Shown here one piece after another: positions 8,920 to 17,004 of a DNA stretch of 64,000 bases. Source of the DNA: an uncultured Dehalococcoidia bacterium (GTDB lineage: Bacteria; Chloroflexota; Dehalococcoidia; Lucifugimonadales; CATOSD01); the NCBI GenBank assembly GCA_951812395.1, contig CATOSD010000002.1, forward strand, positions 1,168,442-1,232,441. Direction: 5' to 3'. The notes under the pieces are model-generated. The model worked only from the letters and a program-made list of their open reading frames with translations. It was not told the origin of the DNA and did not search any database. Positions within the stretch are counted from its first letter, which is position 1; every line of letters starts with the position of its first letter. Position numbers and translations under genes: made by a program.

Positions 8920-9771
8920 ATGTTGGCAGACTTCTTTGGAAACCTGGAGCGGCTGGCCGCCGACCTCTACCCCTATCGATTCCCGATAGGGGTGGTCATC
9001 CTGATCGTCATCGCGGCGGTGGCCTACTACGCCTACCGCAGGGGGCTACACCTGTGGGCGTGGCAGCGCCGGCTTCGCGTCGCGATCATCGGCATACCGG
9101 TCCTGATATTGCTGGGCATCGTTGGTTGGGACTTGGGTTCCCCGCTGTTCATCAACGTCACGGTGGAGGAGGAGTTCCCATTCGCGTACACCGCGGAAGT
9201 TCCGGCGGACATGACCATGGAAGAAATCGAAATGGTTATGTCGACGGTCGCGAAGATGGACATGCCAGAGGTCGAAGAGCCTATGCCGGAGATGCTGGGC
9301 GGGGCCTCGACGTTCCAGGGCAGCTTCACGCCGGCGTCGCAGCTCACGCCAACCGCCGTGCCGGCCGCGGCCACGCCGGAGCCGGCAACTCAGCCGGACG
9401 CCGCCGCGGCTCCTGAACCGATCAGGCTCAAGGCCGGTGATTTCAAGGACGCCGACGCCCTCCACAAGGGCAGCGGACAGGCGCTGATCTACGACTTGCC
9501 CGGGGCGAACAAGCTCCTCAGGCTGGAAGATTTCAAGGTCACCAACGGCCCAGAACTGCACGTGCTGCTGTCGCAGGACCCTGATCCCAAGCGGCATTCA
9601 GACCTCGAGGAGGCGGGCTTTGTGGACCTGGGCCTTCTCAAGGGCAACATCGGCAACCAGAACTACGGGATTCCAGACGACGTCGACATCAGTGCGCAGC
9701 AGAGCGTAGTGATCTATTGCTACCCGTTCCGCGTAGTGTTCAGCGTGGCGACGCTCGCGGACGCGAACTAG
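8920..9771 (+). CDS. Membrane-anchored DM13-domain protein
   Basis: 283 aa. Two hydrophobic segments near the N terminus (about 20-40 and 53-70) anchor the protein. An acidic, Met-rich and then Ala/Pro/Thr-rich linker (about 90-165) leads to a C-terminal DM13 domain (about 170-280): GDFKDADALHKGSGQALIYD, LRLEDFKVTNGPELHVLLS and a final YCYPFRVVFSVATL. DM13 domains are predicted to take part in electron transfer or redox reactions at the cell surface; a Cys sits in the YCYPF strand. It lies 21 bp after rdgB and 18 bp before the next gene, so probably in one operon, but no functional link is evident. Confidence 0.82.
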   Translation: MLADFFGNLERLAADLYPYRFPIGVVILIVIAAVAYYAYRRGLHLWAWQRRLRVAIIGIPVLILLGIVGWDLGSPLFINVTVEEEFPFAYTAEVPADMTMEEIEMVMSTVAKMDMPEVEEPMPEMLGGASTFQGSFTPASQLTPTAVPAAATPEPATQPDAAAAPEPIRLKAGDFKDADALHKGSGQALIYDLPGANKLLRLEDFKVTNGPELHVLLSQDPDPKRHSDLEEAGFVDLGLLKGNIGNQNYGIPDDVDISAQQSVVIYCYPFRVVFSVATLADAN

Positions 9772-9789
9772 GCAGGTGGAGACTAGGGC

Positions 9790-10962
9790 ATGAAGATAAC
9801 CAAGGTGGAAACTTTCATCGTGGACGCAGGGTGGCGTCCCTGGACGTTCGTCAAGGTGGAGACCGACGAGGAAATTACCGGCTGGGGCGAGTGCAGCGAC
9901 GGACGCACCCCCAGGGGCGTGGTCGGCACGATCGAAGACTTCAAGCCACTGCTGATCGGCAGCGACCCCAGGGCGTTCGAAATGCGCTTCTGGGACATGA
10001 ACCGCGCCTCACGCCAGAGCCCGGGAGGAATCGCCTCCAAGGCCATCGCCGGCGTGGAGCTAGCGCTCATCGACATCAAGGCCAAGGCGCTCGGTGTTTC
10101 CGTTGTCGAGCTTTTCGGCGGCCCTACACGGGACAACGTGCGCGTCTACTGGTCGCACTGCGGCACCTCGCGAATTCGCAACCACGAGCTCATCGGCGTG
10201 CCGCCGATCAGCAGCATGAACAGCGTCTCTGAGTTGGGCAAGGAGGTCGTGGAGCGGGGGTTCACCGCGCTTAAGACTAACATCCTGATGCCCGGCGAGG
10301 ACGCCTACGTTCACTCGCCCGGATTCGCCGACGGCCAAGGCTCCACCGACCAGATAGTGAGCACCGAACTGTTGTCGCACATCGAAGAGCTGATCGGCAC
10401 GTTCCGCGACGCCGTCGGCCCGAACGTCGACATCAACCTGGACTTAAACTTCAACTTCAAGCCAGAGGCGTCGATGCGCATCGCGAAGGTGCTTGAGCAG
10501 TTCAACATGCTCTGGCTCGAAATCGACATGTACGACCCACAGGCAATCCTGCAGATCAAGCAGTCAACGTCGACCAGAATCTGCACCGGCGAGAACCTCT
10601 ACTACATGCGGGAGTATCTGCCCTACTTCCAGCTTCACGCCGCGGACATTTTCATGATCGACGTGCCGTGGAACGGCTTCAGCCAGTCCAAGAAGGTGGG
10701 CGACCTTGCGGAGGTGTTCCAATTGAACGCCGCGCCGCACAATTACTACAGCCATATGTCTTCGTTCATGAGCGCCAGCCTGTGCGCGGTGCTGCCCAAC
10801 GTGCGCATCATGGAAATCGACATAGACGACGTGCCGTGGAAGGACGATCTGACTACCGCGACGCCCGACATCGTGGACGGCTACATGACCGTGCCTACCG
10901 CGCCGGGCTGGGGCGCCGACGTCAACGAGGAGGTGGCGCTGGCGCACCCGTGGACGCGCTAG
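9790..10962 (+). CDS. Enolase-superfamily enzyme (mandelate racemase / acid-sugar dehydratase group)
   Basis: 390 aa with an N-terminal capping domain (about 1-125) and a TIM-barrel. The three metal ligands appear at D218 (in LDLNFN), E244 (in WLEID) and E268 (in CTGENLY). H317 in APHNYYS matches the general-base His of the D-galactonate dehydratase group. That group carries a second His in D-F-H-G-R; here the segment reads D-L-N-F-N, so the His is replaced by Asn. It probably dehydrates or epimerises a related acid sugar or hydroxyacid, but is not a standard galactonate dehydratase. The enolase superfamily is known to be expanded in SAR202-type Chloroflexota. Confidence 0.85.
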   Translation: MKITKVETFIVDAGWRPWTFVKVETDEEITGWGECSDGRTPRGVVGTIEDFKPLLIGSDPRAFEMRFWDMNRASRQSPGGIASKAIAGVELALIDIKAKALGVSVVELFGGPTRDNVRVYWSHCGTSRIRNHELIGVPPISSMNSVSELGKEVVERGFTALKTNILMPGEDAYVHSPGFADGQGSTDQIVSTELLSHIEELIGTFRDAVGPNVDINLDLNFNFKPEASMRIAKVLEQFNMLWLEIDMYDPQAILQIKQSTSTRICTGENLYYMREYLPYFQLHAADIFMIDVPWNGFSQSKKVGDLAEVFQLNAAPHNYYSHMSSFMSASLCAVLPNVRIMEIDIDDVPWKDDLTTATPDIVDGYMTVPTAPGWGADVNEEVALAHPWTR

Positions 10963-10982
10963 GGCCCTTGTCGCCATTCTAA

Positions 10983-11003
10983 CCTTTCCCCCAGGGGGAA
11001 AGG
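10983..11003. repeat. G-rich hairpin after the enolase-family gene
   Basis: A perfect inverted repeat with arms CCTTTCCCCC and GGGGGAAAGG separated by one base. There is no T run, so it is not a classical terminator. It resembles the hairpin at the core of the dispersed repeats elsewhere in the window and lies between convergent genes. Confidence 0.6.
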
Positions 11004-11072
11004 GTCTGCTACCGTGCTGACGTGGTTAAGGCCCGTGCCGACTAGCGTGCCATACGGGGATCCAATTTCGGG

Positions 11073-11408
11073 CTAGAGGACTACGATCTCCTTGGCGCAA
11101 TGGCAGAAAGACAGCAGGTTGGGGACGAACGCGAAGCAGTCTTCGCAATGGTAGAACTGATCACCCTGGCAGGAATCGTCGCACCCCCGTATGCAGGTGT
11201 GTCCACAGATCTTGGCCGCGCATCGGCATTGCCTGACGTCGCGGACCGCACACTCGATGCCCTCTACGCGCCGCCCCAGAGGCGACTCCTCAAACTCCCG
11301 AATGAGTGCGGGCAAATCGGATTCGTCGGAAGCAAGAATGTCCGCGGTCAGTTTACGCAGCTTCTTGTCCAGTGCAGCCCGCTCTTCGAATGTGAAGTAG
11401 GGCTGCAT
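11073..11408 (-). CDS. Small cysteine-rich protein, unknown
   Basis: 111 aa, not recognised as a named family. The N-terminal half is helical and charged; the C-terminal half carries 11 Cys plus several His within about 55 residues (C-R-C, KICGHTC, RGCDDSC, YHCEDC, FCHC). This suggests two or more structural zinc sites or another bound metal. No signal peptide. Its ATG lies 2 bp after the stop of the upstream class III aminotransferase on the same strand, so translation is probably coupled. The spacing and a composition matching its neighbours support a real gene. Confidence 0.7.
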   Translation of the reverse strand: MQPYFTFEERAALDKKLRKLTADILASDESDLPALIREFEESPLGRRVEGIECAVRDVRQCRCAAKICGHTCIRGCDDSCQGDQFYHCEDCFAFVPNLLSFCHCAKEIVVL

Positions 11409-11410
11409 GC

Positions 11411-12781
11411 TCAGACCCCAATCTCGCTTTCCACTTCACCGATCGCCTTGTCGAGCCCGGCCACAATCTGGTCGACGTCGTCGCGGGTTATGCCGAGAGG
11501 CGGCCCGATGCTTATGGTCTGGCCGGCGCAGCGGAGGATGAGCCCCTCCTGGTGGAACTTCTCGGTCAGGCGATCGCCCAGCTTCATTTCGTCCGGGAAG
11601 TAGCTCTTCGTCGCGCGGTCGCTGACCAACTCCATGCCGAGCAGGAGCCCGATGCCGCAAACGTCGCCTATCATGGCGTGGTCCTCCTTCAGCTCTGTTA
11701 GCTGATCGAGGAAGTACGCCCCCACGTCCTCGGAGTTCTGCACGAGTCCTTCGTTCTCGATTATCTCGATGTTCTTCAGGGCTGCCGCCGCGGAGACTGG
11801 ATGGCCTCCAAAGGTTAGTGCCTGCCGGAAGATGTTGTCTTCGCCGGCGAAGGCGTCGGCCACCTCGCGCGACACCACAGTCGCGGCAAGTGGCAGGTAG
11901 CTGCTGATGACACCCTTGGCCACGGTCATGATGTCCGGCGTCACGTCCCAGTGCTCGACCGCGAACATCTTGCCTGTGCGCCCGAAACCGCAGATCACCT
12001 CGTCGGCTATGAGCAACACGCCGTAGCGGTCGCAGATGTCCCTCAGCATAGGCCAGTACTCGTCGCCGGGAACCGCGGCGGCCGAGGCCGCCGAAACGGG
12101 CTCCGCGACTACCGCGGCAACAGTCTTCGGGCCGTGGAAGAGAATCAGGTCTTCGATGGCCTGCGCGCAACGTATCGCACACTCCGATGCGGACGCTCCG
12201 CCCAACTCGCAACGGTAAGGCAGTGGCTGCGGGGCGTAAACCATGCCCGGATAGGCCGGCTCGAAGTCCTCGCGAACGGCCCTGCCCGCACCACCAAGCC
12301 ACAGCACGCCGCCGGTCATGCCGTGATACGAGCCTCTCCTGCTGATCACCTTATACCGGCCGGTCTCTCCCCTGCGCTTGTGGTAGCTCCGGGCGATCTT
12401 CAGAGCCGTTTCGTTGGCCTCGGAGCCGCCGCTAACCGGCCAGGTGCGCTCCAGACTTCCCGGCGTAATCTGCGCCAGCTTTTCGGCAAACATGACGGTC
12501 GGAGCGGTGGTGGTGCCCTGAGGAAAGTACGGGAGCTTCACCATCTGCTCGTAAGCGGCGTCGGCGATCTCCGTGCGTCCGTAACCCACGTTTACCGAGT
12601 TGTAGCCACCGTTCACGTCGATCCAGGTCTTGCCGTCAGAATCGGTGACCCTCACGCCATCGCCGCCAACCATGATGCGCGGCTCACCATCCTCCGCCAT
12701 CTGCGTCCAGTCCCGGTTGTGCATCCACAGGTACTTCAGGGAGCTTCTTCGAAGGGCTTCGCTATCCGTTACGGCAACCAT
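11411..12781 (-). CDS. Class III (omega) pyridoxal-phosphate aminotransferase
   Basis: 456 aa, the usual size for class III aminotransferases (omega-amino acid:pyruvate, acetylornithine, DAPA and related). Visible hallmarks are GGSEANETALKIAR, SYHGMTGG for the PLP phosphate region, IADEVICGFGRTGKMFA with the PLP-ring Asp, the catalytic Lys in TVAKGVISSYLP, and the late TFGGHPVSAAAAL. The start ATG has GGGAGG upstream. Substrate is not determined; a beta-alanine or omega-amino acid donor is typical for this subgroup. The Cys-rich small gene follows 2 bp after its stop. Confidence 0.9.
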   Translation of the reverse strand: MVAVTDSEALRRSSLKYLWMHNRDWTQMAEDGEPRIMVGGDGVRVTDSDGKTWIDVNGGYNSVNVGYGRTEIADAAYEQMVKLPYFPQGTTTAPTVMFAEKLAQITPGSLERTWPVSGGSEANETALKIARSYHKRRGETGRYKVISRRGSYHGMTGGVLWLGGAGRAVREDFEPAYPGMVYAPQPLPYRCELGGASASECAIRCAQAIEDLILFHGPKTVAAVVAEPVSAASAAAVPGDEYWPMLRDICDRYGVLLIADEVICGFGRTGKMFAVEHWDVTPDIMTVAKGVISSYLPLAATVVSREVADAFAGEDNIFRQALTFGGHPVSAAAALKNIEIIENEGLVQNSEDVGAYFLDQLTELKEDHAMIGDVCGIGLLLGMELVSDRATKSYFPDEMKLGDRLTEKFHQEGLILRCAGQTISIGPPLGITRDDVDQIVAGLDKAIGEVESEIGV

Positions 12782-12812
12782 TGCAAGTCCTCCCGCCTAT
12801 GCCAAGAAAGCA

Positions 12813-12845
12813 GCGAGGGCAGCCCATGTTCGGGGCAACCCTCGC
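12813..12845 (-). terminator. Two-step hairpin between NHL and aminotransferase genes
   Basis: On the minus strand GCGAGGG pairs with CCCTCGC (7 bp), and inside it GCCC pairs with GGGC around a 7-nt loop. A short T-rich stretch (TGCTTTCTT) follows, just before the aminotransferase ribosome binding site. This could terminate the NHL transcript or attenuate the downstream genes. Confidence 0.5.
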
Positions 12846-12878
12846 GCCGATTGGTCTATCTCCTTAGATGCCGGACCG

Positions 12879-13886
12879 CTATATGTTGAACTGCGGATCC
12901 CGGTAGTCCGGAAGCTTGTTGTAGATCTGAATGCGGTGGCGCTGGGAGTCCACAACCATGAGCCTGGAGTTCTTTTCGTCGAAAACGACGCCCATAGGCA
13001 ACGCAAAACGCCACTCCGGCTCCAGGGTGTAGACGCGCCGCCGGGCCTTGTACACGTCCGGGTTGCCGGCCACGTACTGACGCTGCCACTTGGACAGCTC
13101 CTGGGCGTCGCCCGTGAAAATCGTTACGGGCGTCCCATCGCTTTCGAAACAGCCGACCCGGTTGTTGACCCAGTCGCACACGTAGATGTCGCCGTCCGGG
13201 TCCACCGTAACGTCCGACGGGTGATCGAACTGGTCCTCTCCGGTGCCCTGGCTGCCTATCGAGAACAGGAAGTCGCCCTCGGAGTCGAACTTCTGCATAC
13301 GGTGATTTCTGTGGTCCGCCACGTAGACGGCCCCGGAGCCGTCCGTGGTAACGCCCCAAGGCGAATCGAACTCGCCGGGGCCGTCGCCCTTGCATCCCCA
13401 GGCGGCGATGAACTCTCCCTCCGGGGTCAGCTTCTGCACGCGGTGGTTCAGCGTGTCGGACACGAAGACGTTGTCCTCGCCGTCCACGGCTATCCCGGAG
13501 GGCCGGTCGAACTGGCCCTCTCCGCTGCCCTGCTCGCCGAACGTCCTGACTAGGTTGCCGTCCTGGTCGAACACCGTGACCCGGTGCAGCCACTCGTCGG
13601 TCACGTAGATGTTCTGGTTGCTGTCGACGGCGGCGCTCGTAGGCCACACGAACTCGCCAGGGCCGCTTCCGGCCTTGCCGATCTGCCCGACGATCTCCTC
13701 GTCACCGGGGACCGGGCCTATGGTGAGCTTCGTCAGATTTCCGCCGTTGCGCCTGCGCATGACCAGGTACACGTCGTCGCCGTCGCCCAATGCGACCTGG
13801 ACGATGCCGGTCAACTGGCGCCCCCCAACGACGTGACTGAAGTCGTAAACGCGATTGGAAACGATTCTGGTTAGCATGTTTGTCAT
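12879..13886 (-). CDS. NHL-repeat beta-propeller protein
   Basis: 335 aa built of repeated blades of the form G-x-GEFxxPxxxAVDxxxNIYVxDxxxHRVxxFxxxG. At least five can be read, for example KAGSGPGEFVWPTSAAVDS and EQGSGEGQFDRPSGIAVDGE. NHL propellers bind protein, RNA or small molecules and some (peptidyl-alpha-hydroxyglycine lyase) are enzymes; this one shows no attached domain or signal peptide. It has its own stop hairpin before the aminotransferase. The role is unknown. Confidence 0.88.
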   Translation of the reverse strand: MTNMLTRIVSNRVYDFSHVVGGRQLTGIVQVALGDGDDVYLVMRRRNGGNLTKLTIGPVPGDEEIVGQIGKAGSGPGEFVWPTSAAVDSNQNIYVTDEWLHRVTVFDQDGNLVRTFGEQGSGEGQFDRPSGIAVDGEDNVFVSDTLNHRVQKLTPEGEFIAAWGCKGDGPGEFDSPWGVTTDGSGAVYVADHRNHRMQKFDSEGDFLFSIGSQGTGEDQFDHPSDVTVDPDGDIYVCDWVNNRVGCFESDGTPVTIFTGDAQELSKWQRQYVAGNPDVYKARRRVYTLEPEWRFALPMGVVFDEKNSRLMVVDSQRHRIQIYNKLPDYRDPQFNI

Positions 13887-14032
13887 TCGTACACCCTCAC
13901 CCCCGTATCGAGTACGGGGCAGGCTCTAACCCTCTCCCGCCGAAGGAGAGGCGGCTTGGGACGGTCTCACTTTACCGACATGTCGCCCTTCCCCCACCGG
14001 AGGGAAGGGGCTCTGGGGCGGGTCGTTGGCGG
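13887..14032. repeat. Composite dispersed-repeat block
   Basis: 146 bp without a gene. 13894-13935 contains CCCCGTATCGAGTACGGGG followed by CAGGCTCTAACCCT, which is the reverse complement (nearly base for base) of 61305-61350 inside another repeat. A hairpin-forming CCCTTCCCCC...GGGAAGGGG lies near 13988-14010. It is probably assembled from pieces of the same repeat families described elsewhere. Confidence 0.6.
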
Positions 14033-15160
14033 CTAGATGAACGCGGGCTTTTCGAAGGCCCCTTCAACTATGGGCACCGCGTCCAGGCCGAGCCAATCCT
14101 CGAGTATCGTCGAGTAGACTCCGCGGAAGTCCATGCTGGGAACCAGGTCGCCCTGCTCGAGGTCGCTCGCCTTGGTGGAAGGATAGGTCCCGTACTGGCC
14201 GCCCTTCACGTTGTTGCCGATCATGAACGAGACTCCGCCGGCGCCGTGGTCCGTGCCTGAGCCGTTGTCGTACACGCGGCGACCGAACTCTGAGAAGATC
14301 AGCATGGCCACGTTGTCTGCCGCTTCGTGCTCCTCGAGGTCGTCGAAGAAGTCGCGAATGGCGTCCGACACGTCTCGCCACAGCGTTGCGTGGGAGCCCA
14401 TCTGGTCGGCGTGGGTGTCGAAGCTGCCGTGGTCGCAGTAGAACACGCGCGTGCCCAGGTCGGCAGTGTGGATCTGCGCGATGCCCTTCAGCTTGCGGGC
14501 AATGCTGGTGTCGGCGTACTCGATCGTGGAGGAGTACTGCTGCGGGGCTACCTTAAGGATATCCGCGCCCTTCAACGCGTCCAACCCCGTCTGCCCCAGG
14601 AATTCCATCACCGGGCCGGTGCCCATTGCGGGTGCGTACATCCTCTTGTACCGCTCCAGCACCCTGTTCCGCTTCTGCTCGTGGCTGATGTCCGTCAGCA
14701 AACCGTAGTTGTCGAGGTCCTCGACCGTCGCCACCGGAACACCCGGCGCGGCAAGGGCGCGGAACAGGCTCGGCCCCATGCTCACTGATGTAACGACATT
14801 CTCCTTGTTCGGGTCGATCTCGCGCACCGCGCGGCCCAGCCAGCCCTCGGTGCCCAGCGTGTCGGGCTCGCAGGTGTGCCAGATGTCCATCGACCGGAAA
14901 TGCGAGCGGGGCGAGTTGGCGTACCCTACGCCATGAAGGATGGCCACCTTGCCCTCGTTGTACATGTCCCGTATGGGGGCCATGTTCGGGTGGAACCCGA
15001 TGTGGTTGTCTAGCGCCAGAACTTCGTCGTCCGCGATGCTTACGTAGGGGCGGTAGTCCCTGTAGAGAGAGTCCCCGTGGGGCACCACCGTGTTCATGTA
15101 GTCGTTTCCGCCGGTTAGCTGCAACACTACCAGGACGGGATCTTTGGCTTCGCCGTTCAA
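14033..15160 (-). CDS. DUF1501 domain-containing protein
   Basis: 375 aa. Members of this family are sulfatase/alkaline-phosphatase-fold proteins found next to DUF1800 genes, particularly in Planctomycetota and Chloroflexota. Landmarks are VLVVLQLTGGNDYMNTVVPHG at the N terminus (cf. LVVVFLRGGNDGLNTVVP), YANSPRSHFRSMDIWHT, and FCDHGSFDTHADQ plus LIFSEFGRRVYDNGSGTDHG at the C terminus. Many homologues carry a Tat signal; none is present here. The TTG start at 15160 has AGGAG 7 nt upstream. It is separated from the DUF1800 gene by a strong hairpin. Biochemical activity is uncharacterised. Confidence 0.9.
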   Translation of the reverse strand: MNGEAKDPVLVVLQLTGGNDYMNTVVPHGDSLYRDYRPYVSIADDEVLALDNHIGFHPNMAPIRDMYNEGKVAILHGVGYANSPRSHFRSMDIWHTCEPDTLGTEGWLGRAVREIDPNKENVVTSVSMGPSLFRALAAPGVPVATVEDLDNYGLLTDISHEQKRNRVLERYKRMYAPAMGTGPVMEFLGQTGLDALKGADILKVAPQQYSSTIEYADTSIARKLKGIAQIHTADLGTRVFYCDHGSFDTHADQMGSHATLWRDVSDAIRDFFDDLEEHEAADNVAMLIFSEFGRRVYDNGSGTDHGAGGVSFMIGNNVKGGQYGTYPSTKASDLEQGDLVPSMDFRGVYSTILEDWLGLDAVPIVEGAFEKPAFI

Positions 15161-15195
15161 TTCACTCTCCTCTCAACCCGGTTGCCGGGTTCGAA

Positions 15196-15217
15196 GCCGG
15201 GGCCGGTAGGCCCCGGC
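15196..15217. terminator. Very stable hairpin between DUF1800 and DUF1501 genes
   Basis: Perfect 9-bp all-GC stem, GCCGGGGCC paired with GGCCCCGGC around GGTA. No T run follows, so it more likely modulates read-through or protects the upstream message than terminates fully. Confidence 0.5.
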
Positions 15218-15228
15218 CGTGTGCCGCG

Positions 15229-16626
15229 TTAGGCGAACTGGAACTCTCTGAGCGAGACGATCAACTGCAGAATCTCGGCCACGCGCTCTTCGGATTCCGT
15301 GGCCTTGTCACCGTCCCAGCTCAGGTCGCCGTCCATCTCCACGTGGGAGATCAGCTCCCTGCGGGAGTTCTCGTTGATGTCCAGCGGGCCCATGAGGTCA
15401 AGGCAGATGTCGACTAGCTCCTCCGGAGTGGTCGCGCTGGCCTTCACCCTATCCATGATAGAGCGGATTCCTGGGCGGCTTACGTCCCCGACCATCTCCG
15501 CGACGAAGTTCGTGCGCTTCATCAGCGAGCCGCTGTTGATCCACTCGGGGCCGGCATGCCAGCCCTCCACGCTGGGCGGATTGAGCAGGTCCTGGCCCAT
15601 GTAGGTTATCTGGTTGGACCAGTCGAAGACCTCCGGGCAAGGCAACTCGGTGTCGCCCACGAAGCGCAGCGCGCCAATGACGACCTCGGTTGGGTTCTTG
15701 ACCTTGTTGAGCTGGGACTCCTTGAAGAAGTCCGAGTTGAACAGCACCCTAAGGGTGGTCCGCATGTCGTAGTCGGACTCCATCAGCGTGTCCGCCAGCA
15801 GTTCGACGGCCTCCGGGTTGTTTGGCGGAGTGACCGACCACGCCGGCACCTGCGGCTCGTCGGCCACGAAAAAGCTGTACAGGTGGCGGGCGATGAACCT
15901 GGCGGTCGCCCGCTGCTGGAGGACGATCTCAATTATGTCCTCTCCGTTGAAGTTGCCCGTGTGGCCGAGGAACGTTTTCTCGCCGTCGTCGTGGTCCTCT
16001 TCCTTGTACTCGAAATACCAGTCCCACCTGCCCATGTGGAACCTGGGCAGCTTGGGCGACATGGTCCAGCCGGTGAAGGCCCGGGAGCACTCCCTGACGT
16101 CCGTCTCGGTGTAGTTGCCCACTCCCATGGTGAAGAGCTCGAGCAGCTCCCTGCCCCAGTTCTCGTTGACGGCGGTTGCGTGGTTCTCGTTGTTGTCGAG
16201 CCAGTAGATCATGCCCGGGCACTTGGCGACCTCGAGCAGAATGTCGCGGTAGTTGCCGAGCCCCTTCTCCCGGAACATGTCCACCATGTCGATGATCTCG
16301 TCGTAGTGGTCCACCTTCGACACGCCCGTTGCGAATATCTGGTGATAGAAAAGGCACAGCTTTTCCTGAAGCGGCGCCTTCGTGTTGATCATTCTCCAGA
16401 CCCACCCGGATTGGCCGATGCCGCCGAGTGTGCCGGGCTTCCACTGCAGGAACTGGTAGCGCAGGAACTCGTAGATGTCAACCGGCTCCTGGGTCTCCGG
16501 ATGCAGCAACTCCTCGACAGTGGCCTCGTATCCGGCGGCGACCCTCGCCTCTATCTCGTCTCTCGTCGCTCCGAACCCTGCTCTGCGCATAAGATGCGCC
16601 ATCAATTCGATGTCAGTGTTGCTCAT
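15229..16626 (-). CDS. DUF1800 domain-containing protein
   Basis: 465 aa. Opens with LMAHLMRRAGFGATRDEIEA (family: HLLRRAGFGxxxxE) and shows WGRELLELFTMGVGNYTETDV and TGWTM, FLGHTGNFNGEDIIEIVL and the late GQDLLNPPSVEGWHAG. DUF1800 proteins always pair with DUF1501 proteins, as here; their function is not established, though a secreted or envelope polysaccharide role has been proposed. ATG at 16626 with AAGGAG 8 nt upstream. It is first gene of the pair and has a divergent promoter (16723-16751). Confidence 0.92.
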   Translation of the reverse strand: MSNTDIELMAHLMRRAGFGATRDEIEARVAAGYEATVEELLHPETQEPVDIYEFLRYQFLQWKPGTLGGIGQSGWVWRMINTKAPLQEKLCLFYHQIFATGVSKVDHYDEIIDMVDMFREKGLGNYRDILLEVAKCPGMIYWLDNNENHATAVNENWGRELLELFTMGVGNYTETDVRECSRAFTGWTMSPKLPRFHMGRWDWYFEYKEEDHDDGEKTFLGHTGNFNGEDIIEIVLQQRATARFIARHLYSFFVADEPQVPAWSVTPPNNPEAVELLADTLMESDYDMRTTLRVLFNSDFFKESQLNKVKNPTEVVIGALRFVGDTELPCPEVFDWSNQITYMGQDLLNPPSVEGWHAGPEWINSGSLMKRTNFVAEMVGDVSRPGIRSIMDRVKASATTPEELVDICLDLMGPLDINENSRRELISHVEMDGDLSWDGDKATESEERVAEILQLIVSLREFQFA

Positions 16627-16722
16627 AGGCAGTACTCCTTCGAACTATGCTCCGCGGCCCGGGCGGCTCCACTACCATGCGGCGCGCCGCCACGAGTCTC
16701 GCCAACTCGTTGCGTTGAAGCC

Positions 16723-16751
16723 AGACTAGCAAATGAGAAAATCAGTGTCAA
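16723..16751 (-). promoter_or_regulatory. Predicted promoter for the DUF1800-DUF1501 pair
   Basis: Minus strand TTGACA (16751-16746), 17-bp spacer, TAGTCT (16728-16723). The -35 is perfect and the -10 weak, about 95 nt upstream of the ATG. Confidence 0.45.
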
Positions 16752-16853
16752 TCTATCGCGGCGTGGAGAACCGCACCTGAAGGTCGTGGAAAATCCAAGC
16801 ACACTTCCATGTGGTGGTAAAACGCTGTACCCCGTGGCGCGGCAGTTAAGGTG

Positions 16854-16883
16854 TTGACACAAGCACGCCTTAGAGCTTACTCT
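16854..16883 (+). promoter_or_regulatory. Possible promoter of the ABC transporter operon
   Basis: Perfect TTGACA (16854-16859) with an 18-bp spacer to TACTCT (16878-16883), which is a weak -10. It would give a leader of about 115 nt before the permease ATG. Confidence 0.4.
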
Positions 16884-17004
16884 CTAGGCGACTAAGGCCC
16901 GGCGCCATTGTGTGGAAAAACCACAACTCCGGCAACGGACTACAGGTTGCCGCAGTCCCGCCCCCATTTCGCGGGGCGTGTGGGCAGTAGAGGAGCGGTC
17001 ATTT

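Larger units (their letters stand above)
16627..17004. other. Divergent intergenic region
   Basis: 378 bp between the DUF1800 gene (minus) and the ABC permease (plus). It holds one predicted promoter for each direction and no supported gene. The permease reading frame stays open upstream to 16912, but without a ribosome binding site or similarity to permeases. Confidence 0.6.

Noticed and set aside
15556-16857. 433-codon plus-strand frame antisense to the DUF1800 gene
   Set aside because: No family features and no ribosome site, and the minus frame is an obvious DUF1800 protein.
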